Counted from the first letter of the stretch, positions 9,880 through 22,012 are shown. The stretch is DNA of 64,000 nt from Hermatobates lingyangjiaoensis (GCA_026182355.1 JAPFBL010000117.1:310001-374000); one strand, 5' to 3'. Numbers and translations are program-made. Notes: a model not told the origin generated them from the letters alone.

Positions 9880-9933
9880 GTTATTAGTGCCTGAAGATGT
9901 CAGAGCTGACCGAAACGTGTATATAATTAGTAT
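9880..9933 (+). ncRNA. Hammerhead-like motif, PLE-A right arm
   Basis: CTGAAGA at 9891-9897, extra T, then helix II one base shorter than in the left arm (GTCAG/CTGAC), GAA, ACGT. The C of the cleavage triplet is missing here (ACGTG instead of ACGTCG). This copy is expected to be inactive even if the family is not. Confidence 0.5.
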
Positions 9934-12900
9934 GTAAGTTATTTGTTTGTTATAGTTAAAACTTGTTAGTTAATAAAATGGAAGTCAAGAATAATCTTTG
10001 GTGAATTACTTTATATTTTACCAAAAGGTGAAATATATGAGAAAACTTGAAAAATAACTCGAAAAGAACAAAAGTTTAAATTGGCATAATTTTTAATAAA
10101 ACATATATATATATAATATATATAGTTGTATAATATAAAATGTCAACATTTTATTTAAGATAAGAATAATGATTACTAATTACTGTTTATTATTTATGTT
10201 AATGAGGTTGCCAACTCTAGAAAATAGCAAACATGTTTCAATATTGAGTACTCGTTTCGTCTTATAGAAAGCAAGCTTAAGATTTTATATTACTCTGTAT
10301 ACAATGAAGAGATAAATTGTTTTGCTCAGACATCAAACTCTTAGTCATGCACTCGCATAATATAGTGATCCAGAGCATTGAATCTAGAAATATAAATATG
10401 CAAATTGACAACAGTCGGAGGAGGGGTGAAAATTACAGACCATAAATCATATTTATAAAGCTCCTATTGAATGTCTTGAGGGAATAATATTTTTGCACCA
10501 ACCTGAAAGTCTCTAGAAGTGAAAATGTAGAGAAAACTGAATAAAAGAGCCCACCTTTCGAGATGCGAATTGAATGGAAATTCCTTCATTAAAACTTTAA
10601 CCTGCACTTTTCCAGTCCAAACAATCCGTTCAACCTAGGGTTGCTATGATTCCTAATTCAACACTGTCGCTTTTGTATCAAGCAAAATTGTACGAATTAA
10701 CCATTCCGTTTATTGTTTAAAACTCTACAAGCATTTATCATACAATTTTATCCTACAAGCAGTCTTTTATATTATTTATTATTCATGATTAATGAAAACG
10801 GTAGACCATCCAAACTAACCACAAGATATTTTTTGGTGTAAAATTTTAAGAGATAAGTTGTTATCATTGAATAATTTTTATGACCTTTGATCACTTTTTT
10901 GGGTATCATGATAGCAAAATTTCATTTTTATTCTATGTCTCATATATTTATTAATTTATCTGGTTGTAACCCATTTCTCAATGATTCCTAAATTATAGTA
11001 GAGTACCGTAAACTCAATCTTTTTAATTTATCACTGTAGGTACTTTTATTTGAATATCGATTATTATAACAAAAACGTCATAAAAATTAATAAAATTATT
11101 TTTTATTATAGAAAATGTTTAGTATTTTTAAGTATATCGCTGATTTGGACATTATGGCTAATGCATAGTAAATAATGAAATTAATAGTTAAAAAGATTTA
11201 TCTCAAGTCATAAACAAAGCAATGCGGCAAATAGGAAAAGGCTTTTAATGTTATTCAGAAAACGTAACAATATAGAGAATGTGTTATTATTTCAAAAGGA
11301 AGTCTTAGCAAAAAATCAACGCTGGTAGAAATGAAAAATCCAGTAATCTAAGACTATTTAAATTCTTTGCATAAGGAAATAAAATTAATGTATGAGGAAA
11401 TAAAAATAGCGATATAAACCACCTAGATGTAGCCAAAGGAATATGCTATAATAAACTAAACTTCAATGTGTAATATTATACTTATTATATACGTAAACAG
11501 CAGAAACTTATGTAAAAGTTCATAATACATACTCTACTTCAAAAGCCATCTACGATTAGACATATAGTTGATAGTTTTAATAAGATTTCTAATATCTACA
11601 ATGGAGTACAATAAAAAACTTAATAAAATGAAGAAAATAGCATGATTGGAAGGTGGATTTAATAAGAAAATGAATTAATCAATTAATTATTAATGAGATA
11701 CAGAAAAATAGATATCATAACCATGAAAAATATTCTCAAATGTATATGTGAACTTCCATTAAAAAATACTAAGAAACTTATTTAAACAAGACAATATGAA
11801 AAGCAACTTAGACATTCTTATTGAAATTAAATAGGGGAATATTCCATATGATACCGAAAAATAAATAAATAATAAATCTTTAAAAAAAAATTTGGTATTC
11901 ATATAAAGATTCAGATCAAGCTGAAATATAACTAAACTCAAAACGAATGAAATATTTTAGTAGAGAATTCAATGACAGCAGTAAAAACAGGATATAATGT
12001 AGGCAGTGTCGATATTATTGGCCAAGCAGGAAGGCGTTTAATAAGTTATAAAGAACTCATTCTTGCTTTTAAATATAACAAAACTATTTCCAATTTTGAC
12101 AACCATTTAACAACATCTGGAAATAATAACCTAAACATGACGTATGTTGAAGTCGCTAGACGCATATAATGTTTTATAAAAAGTTTCAATTCTTGTTATC
12201 TGTCCTCACTGTTTGTTTCATATTTGTCCCTTTTGCCTTTTTTCCTAATTTCAGTTTTGTAAGTAGTTTAAATAAGTCATATGCAGTTTAAACAGTTTGT
12301 TCGTTTATAATTGTCTTGTGGATTGTTTTATGACGAGATATTTCTATTGTTTCTGTTATTGTCACATTATATTTATGTATTTTTTTTCATAGAACTATTG
12401 ACAGTATGAGAAAAATAGAATATTCAAACGTAAAACAAATAATAATAAATTTAGTATTTAGTAAAGAATTAAATAAGCTAACGACTCTATGCCTGAGTTA
12501 TTTAAAGTACTAAAAACCTGGAAGTTAGGAGAAAAGACGAAGAGACAAAAGTCAAACAAACGACGATGACAAAGATAACAATTAAAAGTTAAGTATATAT
12601 ATTTTAAAAGTAAGGAGTAAGTAAGGAATTCAAAATATTATTCATACAGAGGTTAGTGGAATATTTTATTGAATACGGAATCGAATAAAAGTAATCAATA
12701 AGTAAGAATAAATATGTGATAACCTGACCAAAATACTCAGTTTGTTGAAAACTTTCTGCGAAGATTTAAGTAATTCAGAAATCTGTCAATTTCACAAAAG
12801 ATTTACAAAGTAAGATGATTGTACATTATTTATTATTCCTTATCTCAATAAGGTTTACAAAAATAACAATATAAATATAATTTATTTACATTCTAACAAC

Positions 12901-13242
12901 TATGAATTTAAATTACTTTTTTAAAAACATAGTAAAAAAGGTAAACACGTTGTGGACTTTTAAAGTTATATGTTATCACCAGTTGATATAATAATATATA
13001 TTTGTTCTTTTAAAAACTTGAGAAAATAGTTCTACATTTTTTTCTTCTAAGAATACAAGCCTTTACTTTCGTTTAAAGCTGTAGATATTATGAAGTGTTG
13101 GTAAACTTCACTATCTTGTCACAATCCTTAAAGGGAACTAAGACAAGAAACACATTTTATTGCATTTGTTATTTAAATATTAATTTTATATTTTAAATAA
13201 AATAAAATACTTAATTTTATTAGCTTACATAGTACATAAGAT

Positions 13243-13322
13243 ATTATTATCAATATCTTATAATACCTCGTACCTCGTCTATCGCTATTGACGGTTTACG
13301 AGGTATGATGGTTGATAATAAT
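13243..13322. repeat. Imperfect inverted repeat
   Basis: ATTATTATCA...TACCTCGTA (13243-13272) pairs with TACGAGGTATG...TGATAATAAT (13297-13322) around a 24-nt loop that itself contains CTCGTCTATCG. The arms differ by a 4-base indel. No coding context. Confidence 0.75.
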
Positions 13323-13808
13323 ACTCGTATCTTATTTACTAACCTCTGTGGCACTAACAATATGTATGTATTTTACATAGTGTAATTGAACACATTTGAA
13401 AAACAGAATGATATATGAGAGTTTACTCCCACAAATATCACAAGAACTTAACAAAAATGTTTTCGTAAGGAATTTGTTATTGTTGTTGTTGGTTTTTGCT
13501 TCTAGTCCATTTATAAGTTTTTTTTGTTATTTGCTCAGTTAATTACAATAATTTTTGCAAAATAATCAACTTTCTTAAACGAAAAAATGTAACTTAATTC
13601 ATGATATATAACATAATTATTTATGGAAAAGTTTTATTTGATGGGGATTATTACATATTGATAGAGAGGTAACAAGTTTTTTTTTCTTACTTAGAATATC
13701 AGTTATGTAAATAATGTTTTTTTATGCAATAAAATCGTATTTAATTTAAGTATGTAGAAACATATGAAAGACAGGAAAAAATGGGTTTTACTTTGTGTGA
13801 GTTGCAGC

Positions 13809-13814
13809 TTTATT
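13809..13814 (-). promoter_or_regulatory. Possible polyadenylation signal
   Basis: Minus-strand AATAAA about 133 nt downstream of the stop of the candidate terminal exon at 13947-14071. Confidence 0.25.
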
Positions 13815-13946
13815 TGAACACTTAAAATATAAAAAGGTAAAATAAGGAGTCAAAGTTAAAATAAACAAAATGTTTTTTTTTGTTTTGAATTTTTTACTAT
13901 GTCTTAAATGTGATACCCTAATTGGGCTGAGTATATAATATATAAA

Positions 13947-14071
13947 TTATATACTAGAACTATCTGAGTCATTTAATAATGACTGACTTACAATACTGTT
14001 ACCAAAGTTACTACAAACAGTCACTGTTTGAAGTAATTGCATGTACTGGTCCATACCCTTAGATTCAAGAT
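13947..14071 (-). CDS. Candidate terminal coding exon, unidentified
   Basis: On the minus strand an acceptor (GTAATTAG, bases 14072-14079) leads into a frame beginning DLES...GMDQYMQLL. It continues QTVTVCSNFGNS and ends in an acidic/serine-rich tail (LLNDSDSSSI) with TAA at 13947-13949. The serine/aspartate-rich C-terminus and even residue usage are unlike neighbouring AT-rich translations. The entry phase is 1 if this acceptor is used. An AATAAA lies 133 nt downstream. No homologue is recognised, and no upstream exon with matching exit phase was found confidently. Confidence 0.35.
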
Positions 14072-14370
14072 CTAATTACTATATAGTGTAAAAGTTAATT
14101 GTATATGCATATGACTACATTTTGGTAAAAATAGCAATTCAGCTATTAGATAAAGGTCTTCAGCAAAAAGTTGTCTCTGCGGGGATTATGTGCTCTACTC
14201 GTTGAATAGAAGTATATGAAAGGTTAAGTAAACAGTAAAGTATATTTCAAGAGTTGTTTTAGGTGTCTATTTGAAAACGTGTAACATGACAAATATAATG
14301 AGAACTGGGAAGAAAGTGAATAAATATTAGGAACATAGATTAATTGATTAGGGGTGTAGGGGGTATTATA

Positions 14371-14378
14371 GTATAAAT
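14371..14378. repeat. 8-bp target duplication of hAT element
   Basis: GTATAAAT here and GTATAGAT at 14959-14966 (7 of 8 identical) directly flank the element ends; 8-bp duplications are the hallmark of hAT insertion. Confidence 0.75.
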
Positions 14379-14958
14379 CAGGGGTTCTTAATCTTCGTTT
14401 ACTTGTGGACCCCTTGAAAGGTCTATATTACTGTCTGGACCCCCTCTCCCTCTCAGCCAACACTCTGGATACTTAAAAACATAATAATTCCCTTGTAAAT
14501 TTTCAAACAAATATATTTTTTTTTTAGGTAAATGAAAAGTGTAACAATGAAATAAGTTCATTATATTTACAATGTGATGAAATACAAACATATTTTTAAA
14601 ACAATAACAAAATATTCCATTAATAATATTTTATAAAGTATGCTGAAATAAGCTGTAAAAGAATCAGTTTTGAATATAACAAAAAAAAAAATATAATTGA
14701 ACATTTTAAAATTTGGGAACATTATAACAAACTAACGAAAATATGGGGCCTTATGTTTTAATTATGTTTGAATATTGTAATGGTCAGCTCGCTATGCTTT
14801 GATGTATTTTAGTTTTGCTGTCCTGTTATACGCATGTATACTTAACATGGAGCGCCAACCGCGTGCCATGGACCTGAAAGTACTAATTGTCCTCATGGAC
14901 CTCCAGTAATCCTCTATGGACCCCTTGGGGCCCAAGTGGACCACTTTGGGAACCACTG
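14379..14958. mobile_element. Non-autonomous hAT element (580-bp MITE)
   Basis: The left end CAGGGGTTCTTAA and the right end TTGGGAACCACTG are inverted terminal repeats of the CAG-G-GGTTC type found in hAT transposons. Subterminal blocks at both ends share GTGGACCCCTTG-like motifs. The interior is AT-rich with no transposase frame. An imperfect 8-bp duplication flanks it. Two minus-strand open frames inside are not transposase-like. Confidence 0.8.
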
Positions 14959-14966
14959 GTATAGAT

Positions 14967-16029
14967 GATTCCTTATATTTCGTCAGTTGGACTTTTCTGC
15001 AGAATTCTATTAAAGAAAATGTTGATTTTTGCATGTGTGTTGAAGTTTCTGTTTACTACAAGCAACAGACATATTGTTTTATACTTCTTCTAGATGTTTG
15101 CTTTACATAGAAGGTCCATACCACCTGTGCTTCTATTATGACATTTATCAGGAAGAGGCCTATCATACCCAAGTTGCTGATTTGTTCTCTGAAAACCAGT
15201 CACCTTTCAAAACAGAACATTATGATAAATTACTTGTACCTCTTGATATCTTGCAATGTCATCAAAAGCACAATAATAGTTTTTTTTTCTTAAGTGGAAA
15301 ACACTTTAAAAGTACTGGTGTAAAAATAATTATTCACTAGGCAATAGAGAAATGAATTATCAATGCATATGGCATATATAATAAGGAAAATATCACATGC
15401 CATGATTTGTATTTCTTTCTTGGATACCAGTTTAAAAAAAAAGACAATCAGGCACTCTTAATTTAATTTTTATAGAATCGTTAAATTTCGAACCAATAAT
15501 TCTACTAATAATTCATAGAATTTTTGGACCTAAGATATTGATTCTATTTATTACTGTTATTATGTATGAATATGTTATACCTATTATAAAAGACGATTTC
15601 TGAATTGTTATATTCGAAAAAAAACATCAAAACTTATGTTACTATTTTTTGAAACAACAAAATTAATTATAGGTTGCAAATCTATGGGATAAAGGTCTTT
15701 CTAAAAGCTACTTACCACGGTTCACAAATTGTGATGTATTATTTCAACAACGAATAACTCGTTAATAAACTTTAGTCTTCAGGTTAGTACTTTCTCCAAA
15801 ATTTATAATTAATTTCTAACCAATCTTCGGTAGTCTCTACTAATATTCAATTAAGTTTCAAAAGATTAGAATGTTAATCTAGCTTCACCAACATGGCGGC
15901 AGATTATACATGGATTACTTAGACATTAAAACACTCTCACTATAACAACTCCCTTGTAAATGAACACCCACAACGTTAATTGGAAACTATACATCAGTTA
16001 TTTTTTGTTTATTTTTTTTTTAATCTTAG
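14967..16029. other. Unassigned sequence; weak exon-like block
   Basis: A T-rich acceptor (CTTCTTCTAG, ending 15093) precedes an open plus-strand stretch to 15340. Its first 60 codons look fairly coding-like (CLLYIEGPYHLCFYY, then DIYQEEAYHTQVADLF). No convincing donor follows, so it is not called as an exon. Confidence 0.2.
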
Positions 16030-16106
16030 TAATACGGAGATACAATTTTGTTTTGATGTAATTATACTAACTTCCTATTGGTCTCACTTCAATGAACTGA
16101 AAATAG
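16030..16106 (+). CDS. Candidate short internal exon
   Basis: A strong polypyrimidine acceptor (T-rich then AATCTTAG) precedes 77 nt of open frame that ends at AATAG followed by GTGAGT. The translation contains NTEIQFCFDVIILTSYWSHF and NELKI. Entry is with one base and exit with one base. Splice-site quality is good on both sides, but the block is short and the protein unrecognised. Confidence 0.25.
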
Positions 16107-18042
16107 GTGAGTCCGCTTTGAAATTGCTTTACCTATCTACTTCAATTTGTTGTGTTATTTTTTACAAATTTTTGTAGTTATAATTTATATTTAACCATTG
16201 TGTCAAATATTTTTTGTAACATTTAATTATATAAAAATATGTTCCTCATAAACTTTTCAATAAATGGAATTAATAAGTAAAAATTATATAATATTAAAAA
16301 AAAAAATAGAAAAAGACAACTTAGTGAATAATAATTATTGAAATGTATAGTTTTAGTATTATAGAATTTAAGAATTTTGAAAAAAAATTGGAAATTATTT
16401 ATAATAAAATGTTACATATTGATAAAGAAAAGTTTATCCTGACACCTGAAGAATTTTAATTCAGATTTCCCCATCATTAGAAAGTAAACAAGCTTTGCAT
16501 TAATACGATGAAAAGTAGAAATTCTACATTACATACTAAATGTCGAAGAATTCTATCTAAAAACTAGGGAGATTGATAAATTCTTCTGTCAACATTTTAT
16601 TTACTGTCTTAACGGGCGAATATCAGTTTCAAAAAAAAAGAAAATTGTATTCCCTTACATAAACTTTGAAAGGGTTACAACTTTCATGGCAGTAATCATT
16701 GTAACCTTACATAAGATTACAGTGTAGTCATATAAGATCTTTGCGTTTCAATCTTCAGAAATGTGAAGTATAAGCCTTCATTGTATCTGATATTCCTCCA
16801 TGTAAATAAAATAAGATATAATTTGAGAACTGGCCTTCAAAAATTTTATCTTTATAAAACGTTTTAAATAATTAAATGTCGCAATACAAATATTTATTTT
16901 TTTCATTAAGTTTAAAACTTCATTTTTAAGAACAACTTCCACCTTTTCTTCCATATTTATAACTTCAGTTAATATACACTAGTTTTTCAATTAGTAATTT
17001 TGGGTTTATTTATGTTGATTACGATTTAAGTAGTAAGTGTAATAAAAACCAATACCAAAAATTGAGAACAATTTTTGTTTCAGTTATGAAATGAAGGGAG
17101 AAAATAAGAATACTCTAAGGATCTGTTAGGTCATTATTAAGTTTTTATTGTTTAGTTATAATCAACTAGTAAAACTTTGTTAAATATAAACATAAAAAAA
17201 CTGGTGATCTCATACGGTTTTTTTATATATTTGAATATTTAAGTAACTTATTGTTATTAATTATTTTGAAACATATCATATTCTTATTCATTATTCATTC
17301 GTGATTTTTAATATTGTAAAAATTGTATAAGAAAATTTTATATTATAAAATACTTTTTAACTTCAATGGACTTTAAAAAAAAATTACGAGTAATTACAGT
17401 TGAAATTGAACAGCAGTATTATTAGAGTTATATTACCTTTTAAAATAATATAAAATGTATAATAATAAAATTAAAATGGTATGAAATATAAAATTTTCAT
17501 TTGGAATGGCAATAGTTTTTTGCAGCAGTTTTGGTGAAAATGTGTTTTCAAGAAAAAGTATTATCAAGAAAAAGTGTAGCAACGTATTTTAATAAAAAGT
17601 ATTTAGTTAGTCAAGCTTTTTTTTTTTTTTTTTTTTTTTAGAGAATAAACTGTTGACTTTAGACATTAAGAATGTAAAGAAATTAAAAAAAATAAAGATA
17701 TGATGGTAGACGGGGTACAAGATAATATTTAAGAAACTGGAGAAGTTGGCGGATCTATTTCAATTGAAGTGACTGTAGGGAGTATGCCTCTCTGCTTTGC
17801 TTTGTTTAAGTATTAGACTAAGAAGTTTAATGTAAACGAGAATAATACAAAAATACGTTTTTTACTTTTAAATATTACTTTTTCAGTTATTAATGGATGG
17901 TTTGTAATTTTATCTTTTATTTATTAAAAGCAGATAAGTTTATTTTATTTGATTTCATGCATATATTCAATGTTTTTTTTTTTTTTAATTAAAAATATAA
18001 TTTTTCTCATTAGACATCCATTAGAATAGCGATAGATAAGAT
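16107..18042. other. Unassigned AT-rich DNA
   Basis: No gene or transposon recognised. It contains a 23-nt T homopolymer at 17617-17639. A phrase AAATTCTTCTGT(C/T)AACA near 16579 is repeated near 20665, suggesting an old dispersed repeat. Confidence 0.3.
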
Positions 18043-18169
18043 TCAGTGGCCATGGGTGTTGGACAAAACATACGTAAAGTCTCCTACCAATTCATAATTA
18101 GCTAGAAACTTTATCCCTGATATATCTAAGAAGTACTGATAAATTTTCCTATAATTATCTATAGTTTCA
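18043..18169 (-). CDS. Candidate minus-strand exon (possibly terminal)
   Basis: An excellent acceptor on the minus strand (TCTCTAACTTTTAG) opens a 42-codon frame: ETIDNYRKIYQYFLDISG, then IKFLANYELVGDF. It ends with TGA at 18043-18045 after LSNTHGH. A GTATGT donor inside it (just after the codons for GDF) is an alternative end, leaving exit phase 2. The composition is AT-driven (I, Y, N, F), so chance is a serious alternative. Confidence 0.25.
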
Positions 18170-19058
18170 CTAAAAGTTAGAGATAATTAAATTAATTCAA
18201 AATGTAAGTCGATATCATTTTAATATAGACAATTTCCAGTGAAAACCTTACTAATTAACATGATGGTAGATATTCCTCAGAATTTCTTAGTCTTGAACTT
18301 AGTGTAACCTACATACACTTAATTGAGAAATTTATTGTTGAACACTTAAATTTATATCACATTGCAGAGAATTAATAAAAACCTATGAATACTATTTTTT
18401 CTCCTCAAACATGTCTGTATGAATCACATATTTGTAGGATAATTGAGTGCATTAACACTGTTTAATTCCTATAAAACTAAACTTATTGATCTATCTAATC
18501 ACATTGTAAAACAAGAAGAAATTTTGTAGTTCCAATTGACAAATATATTGATAGGAATAAGTATTATCAGTGTTATTAGATATTTATAGCTGTAAGATAA
18601 ACCTCTTTGATTATAGTACTGTGTAAAATAAAGGTTTGTAAATTTACAAATCACTAATTATACCTAAATTGTGCAACAGAAATTTTGCTTTATTGCAGTC
18701 AATTTTGTGGAGAATGCATTTTTTTTGAGCTCCGACATTTTAGAGACTTAGTTGTTTTAGTACCTATGATTTCTTACTAACTACTTTCTTTTATGACACA
18801 TAAAATAAATAATTTTTACAGTTGAATTATATAAAAAAGTCACACTATGATATTGTGACATTTTTTAAAAATGAATTTCCTTCTCTTCATAATAGAAAAT
18901 TACGTATTATAATTAACATAGACTATTATGTTGATCTATTTATTGGGTATAAATGAAATTGCCATCTATCTATATACTTTAAAACTCTTATGATCAATCT
19001 TGTTTGTTTTCTTGCTGAATTGTCTGAATAAATAATAAAATATACGTATAATTTTGTA

Positions 19059-19115
19059 GGAATCGAACCCACGACCTTTGTATTGTCTAGTCTAGCGTGC
19101 TACGCTCGGCGCCAA
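19059..19115 (-). repeat. tRNA-like (SINE head) sequence
   Basis: On the minus strand GGTTCGATTCC is a perfect B box (plus 19059-19069), set in a T arm GTGGG/CCTAC. About 30 nt upstream GCGTAGCACGC resembles an A box. The rest does not fold as a full tRNA (no clear acceptor stem), so a tRNA-derived SINE or tRNA pseudogene is likelier than a working tRNA gene. Confidence 0.5.
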
Positions 19116-19117
19116 GG

Positions 19118-19350
19118 AAACTTTTGCAATTACTATTAATTTTTGTTATACGTATATATAAAATAAATTTTATTTCTCAGGAATTGGTCAGTTTTCCAGG
19201 TTCAAATTAAACTTTGAAAGCCAACGTTTTTATTTAAAATTCATAATTAGAACCTTCGTATTAACCAGATGTATGAAATTTTGAAAATATGTATAATAAA
19301 CTATTACATTAAAGGTTTAAAATTAATAATTTTAGGAACAAAAATACGAA
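19118..19350 (+). repeat. Dispersed repeat R1 with FB1-type segment, copy 1
   Basis: It aligns with the reverse complement of 38691-38915. Shared stretches include GGAAT(T/C)GGTCAGTT, CAGATGTATGAAATT and AAACTATTACATTA, at about 70-75% identity over 230 bp. Part of it (19176-19240) matches one arm of the foldback family FB1 (see 40367-40519). Confidence 0.7.
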
Positions 19351-22012
19351 TGTTCTGTGGTAATATTATAAAAAAGACATACCTTTCATTAATGTTATTT
19401 TGTGTTGAGTAAAATGAATAGAATATTTCAGTTTACAGGTTTTGTTTGTTGTATATATTATTGAGTGTATATATAACTTGAGTTGAAGTTTCATTTATTT
19501 CTGTCGTAAAATAGATGAAAATTTTCTATTTTAAATAATTTTTTGTTTTATTAAATACACTTTCTATTTACATATCTTGAATCTTGTTAAGAATACTATA
19601 TAAAATGCTTCGGCCACATAAGAATCTTTCTTTTCATGTCTTAATAACAAGAAACATCAATATCAGTCATTTCTGTTAATCACTTTCAGTGAATTTATGT
19701 TATTAACTATTGCTATAACTTCATAATACTTAATGACACAAGGGGTCATGTGGTCCTCTAGTACATTATTAAATTCAGATGTCACTTTTAATTTATAAAA
19801 CTCTTTCGGTATCATGAAAAATCACTTTTGTTAACAAAAACTGATTTTATTTTTCTAAGTTCACTGAAGAATTTTTTTGATAAGCTTTTGTATATTTACA
19901 CATTTATACATTGCTGTTTGACTCCTTGAAACTCCTCAAGGTAACTCTCTATCTCACAGACACATTCTGTTACAATCTATTAATTAACAAAAATTACTTT
20001 TATCAATATTGGACATAGGTTTTTTTTAGCAAATTGTTAACATGTGTAATGTATTATATTATTTTTTATCATTTTTTTGAATAATTGGGTCATTTATATT
20101 GCGTAGTAGTGGAAGTTAGTTGATGTTTTTTTTTATTTGGACAAATCAACAAATGAACAATAGCACTAGCAAAAAATAACATGATTATTTGTTTACATCC
20201 AAATCATAAATCTTTTTACAACCCAAGGTGTGGTATTATGGATAAATGAATACATCATTTTCATATATTTCTAGTGCATTTTCTTAGTGTCAATTGTAAG
20301 GATGTCAGTTCTCTCTTTAGGATGACAAATCCTGGAGAGCAATATTTAATTAACTGGAATAATAGTTCCTAGGAAGGGAGTATTGGTTGGAAAGATGCTA
20401 CCTTGACGTGAATGAAGAGAGTTTTATGTGTTGTGTCTTGATGACTTTTACGAAACAATTATGTCCAGAAGAGTATTATTATATATATAAACTATATTTT
20501 GAGTATAAGAAAAAAAGAAAAAGAAAAGAAAAAAAAACTAGAAATGTTAGTCCTCGGGTAAAATCTTCCAACCACAATGAGTGTGGTTGGAAGATTTAAT
20601 AGGAGTATCACGTTTTTATACCAACTACCGTCTTTATTCTCTCATCAACACCTCGGACAATTTAATAAATTCTTCTGTTAACACTTTCCTTCTCTGCCTT
20701 TATAAGGGGTTAAAAAGCATATAATAATAGAATAAGGGTGGGTAGTTAGGGAAGTTTTGTAGTGAGTAAGAATGTTAAGTGGTAGTAATTCCAGCTAGTT
20801 GAGGTTTGTCATTAGGGAATCAACCGCTCAATGCAGCCACCCTATGTAATTTCTAACAACCGACTTGTTAGAGAGTTCTCTAAAAAAGTTTCACGCACCC
20901 TCCCTTCAATGAACCCACCTTAAACTGGTTTACATGTCAGCCTCAAAGTCCCTTTGGTACTCTTCTTCGATCTCTTGTTTCTTCACAAACATATTAATGC
21001 TAATAATCTTACAAATATTTCATCTTTAAATATTTTTCTAAAATTATTAATTAAGAACAATTAAAGTAAACGTTTATAAAAATAATTAATAATTTCTGGA
21101 GCTCATAATTTTTTTCTTACTATTGCCTAATTATCCATCAATTTTAAAAATTTTACAAATCCTAACAAATATGCCCAATTGTAAAAGAACATTTTACACT
21201 CAGGCTATGACAATGCCTATAATTAAAAAAAAAAGATGGCTTAGTATTTTAAAATCATAATTTTATAAAATATACTTCAAAATTAAAAACTCATAAATGA
21301 CAAAATAAGAACCTATTGCCAAAAGTACAGGATTTATTCCTGAACAAGAAATCAGTTAAAATGATTAGGGAAATAAAAGAAATCTCAAAATGATTAAACA
21401 TAGTTTTGTCAATTTATACATAAAGTTTAATGCTTTGAATATTGGCTTTCATACCGAAGTATCATTTTAAATCATGTTTAATACATATGTTCTTTTCATT
21501 TAAATATAATATTCTTAGTATTGAAATTATATAGATCCTATTTAGAAAAGAAGTTCTGCCAGAGCAATCGTCCAGATAAAATGGAATTTCACAGACTGAT
21601 ATCAATCCAGCTATAGTAACTAAAATAGCACCTTCTTTTGCTAATTGGAATATGTCCAAACCAGAAAAGTATTTTCTAGCCTCCTACTCCCTCCTTTAAC
21701 TCTTCTGTACCCAGTTCTTTGATTATGATATTTTTTATTTGATTTCTAGAAAATAATCTCATTGCTGGAAAATTTCTGCATTTTACTATCTTTACATTCA
21801 TATTTCTATTCAACTGTTTAATATAAGAGCGTCCTTAAAAGCGAGGACGTTCGCTCCTTCATAATAAGCCTTACATAATAAGCTTACTAATGCTATTGAA
21901 TATATCCATTTCAATAAGTATTACATTAGAGATTATTTTACAAAGAAAAATAGTCTGTGGATTTCAACAAAAACTGTCTAGTTTGAATGAACACGTGACA
22001 CTGTTCATTATT
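19351..22012. other. Unassigned AT-rich DNA
   Basis: No long frames or recognised elements except the hairpin at 20561-20597. Positions about 20760-20970 are GC-richer and non-coding in all frames, a possible old repeat or regulatory block. Confidence 0.3.
20561..20597. repeat. 16-bp-arm perfect hairpin
   Basis: Arms 20561-20576 (AAATCTTCCAACCACA) and 20582-20597 are exact inverted copies with a 5-nt loop ATGAG. Similar to the CAAC/GTTG helices of PLE-C ends but not the same sequence; origin unknown. Confidence 0.9.

Larger units (their letters stand above)
8826..10103. mobile_element. PLE family A: two ends in head-to-head inverted repeat
   Basis: Arms 8858-9466 and 9501-10103 are near-identical inverted copies (a few indels) around a 34-nt loop; the left copy extends on to 8826. 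Reading outward from the loop, each arm carries the C-terminus of the PLE protein, a spacer, a hammerhead-like core, and then the start of a PLE ORF. The C-terminal motif is LHILEALCIGEKKPNLNNQ, the usual end of the GIY-YIG region. This order (ORF end, ribozyme, ORF start) is what a junction between tandem PLE units, or a pseudo-LTR, should look like. Both copies lack the reverse transcriptase. Confidence 0.85.
10104..14370. other. Unassigned AT-rich DNA with a candidate regulatory block
   Basis: No transposon or long ORF is recognised. Positions about 10330-10690 have balanced composition without a long frame and include an exact POU octamer ATGCAAAT (10398-10405), so a conserved enhancer is possible. 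Other parts are A/T-rich. A candidate minus-strand exon at 13947-14071 and an inverted repeat at 13243-13322 are listed separately. Confidence 0.3.

Noticed and set aside
15094..15340. Open frame after a good acceptor (CLLYIEGPYHLC...)
   Set aside because: No adequate donor site and the frame decays into T/A-rich sequence; left as a comment only.
15891..15925. CCAACATGGCGGC start-codon context as a gene start
   Set aside because: The frame stops after nine codons and no donor site follows.
19059..19115. Functional tRNA gene on the minus strand
   Set aside because: Only the T arm folds properly; treated as SINE or pseudo-tRNA.
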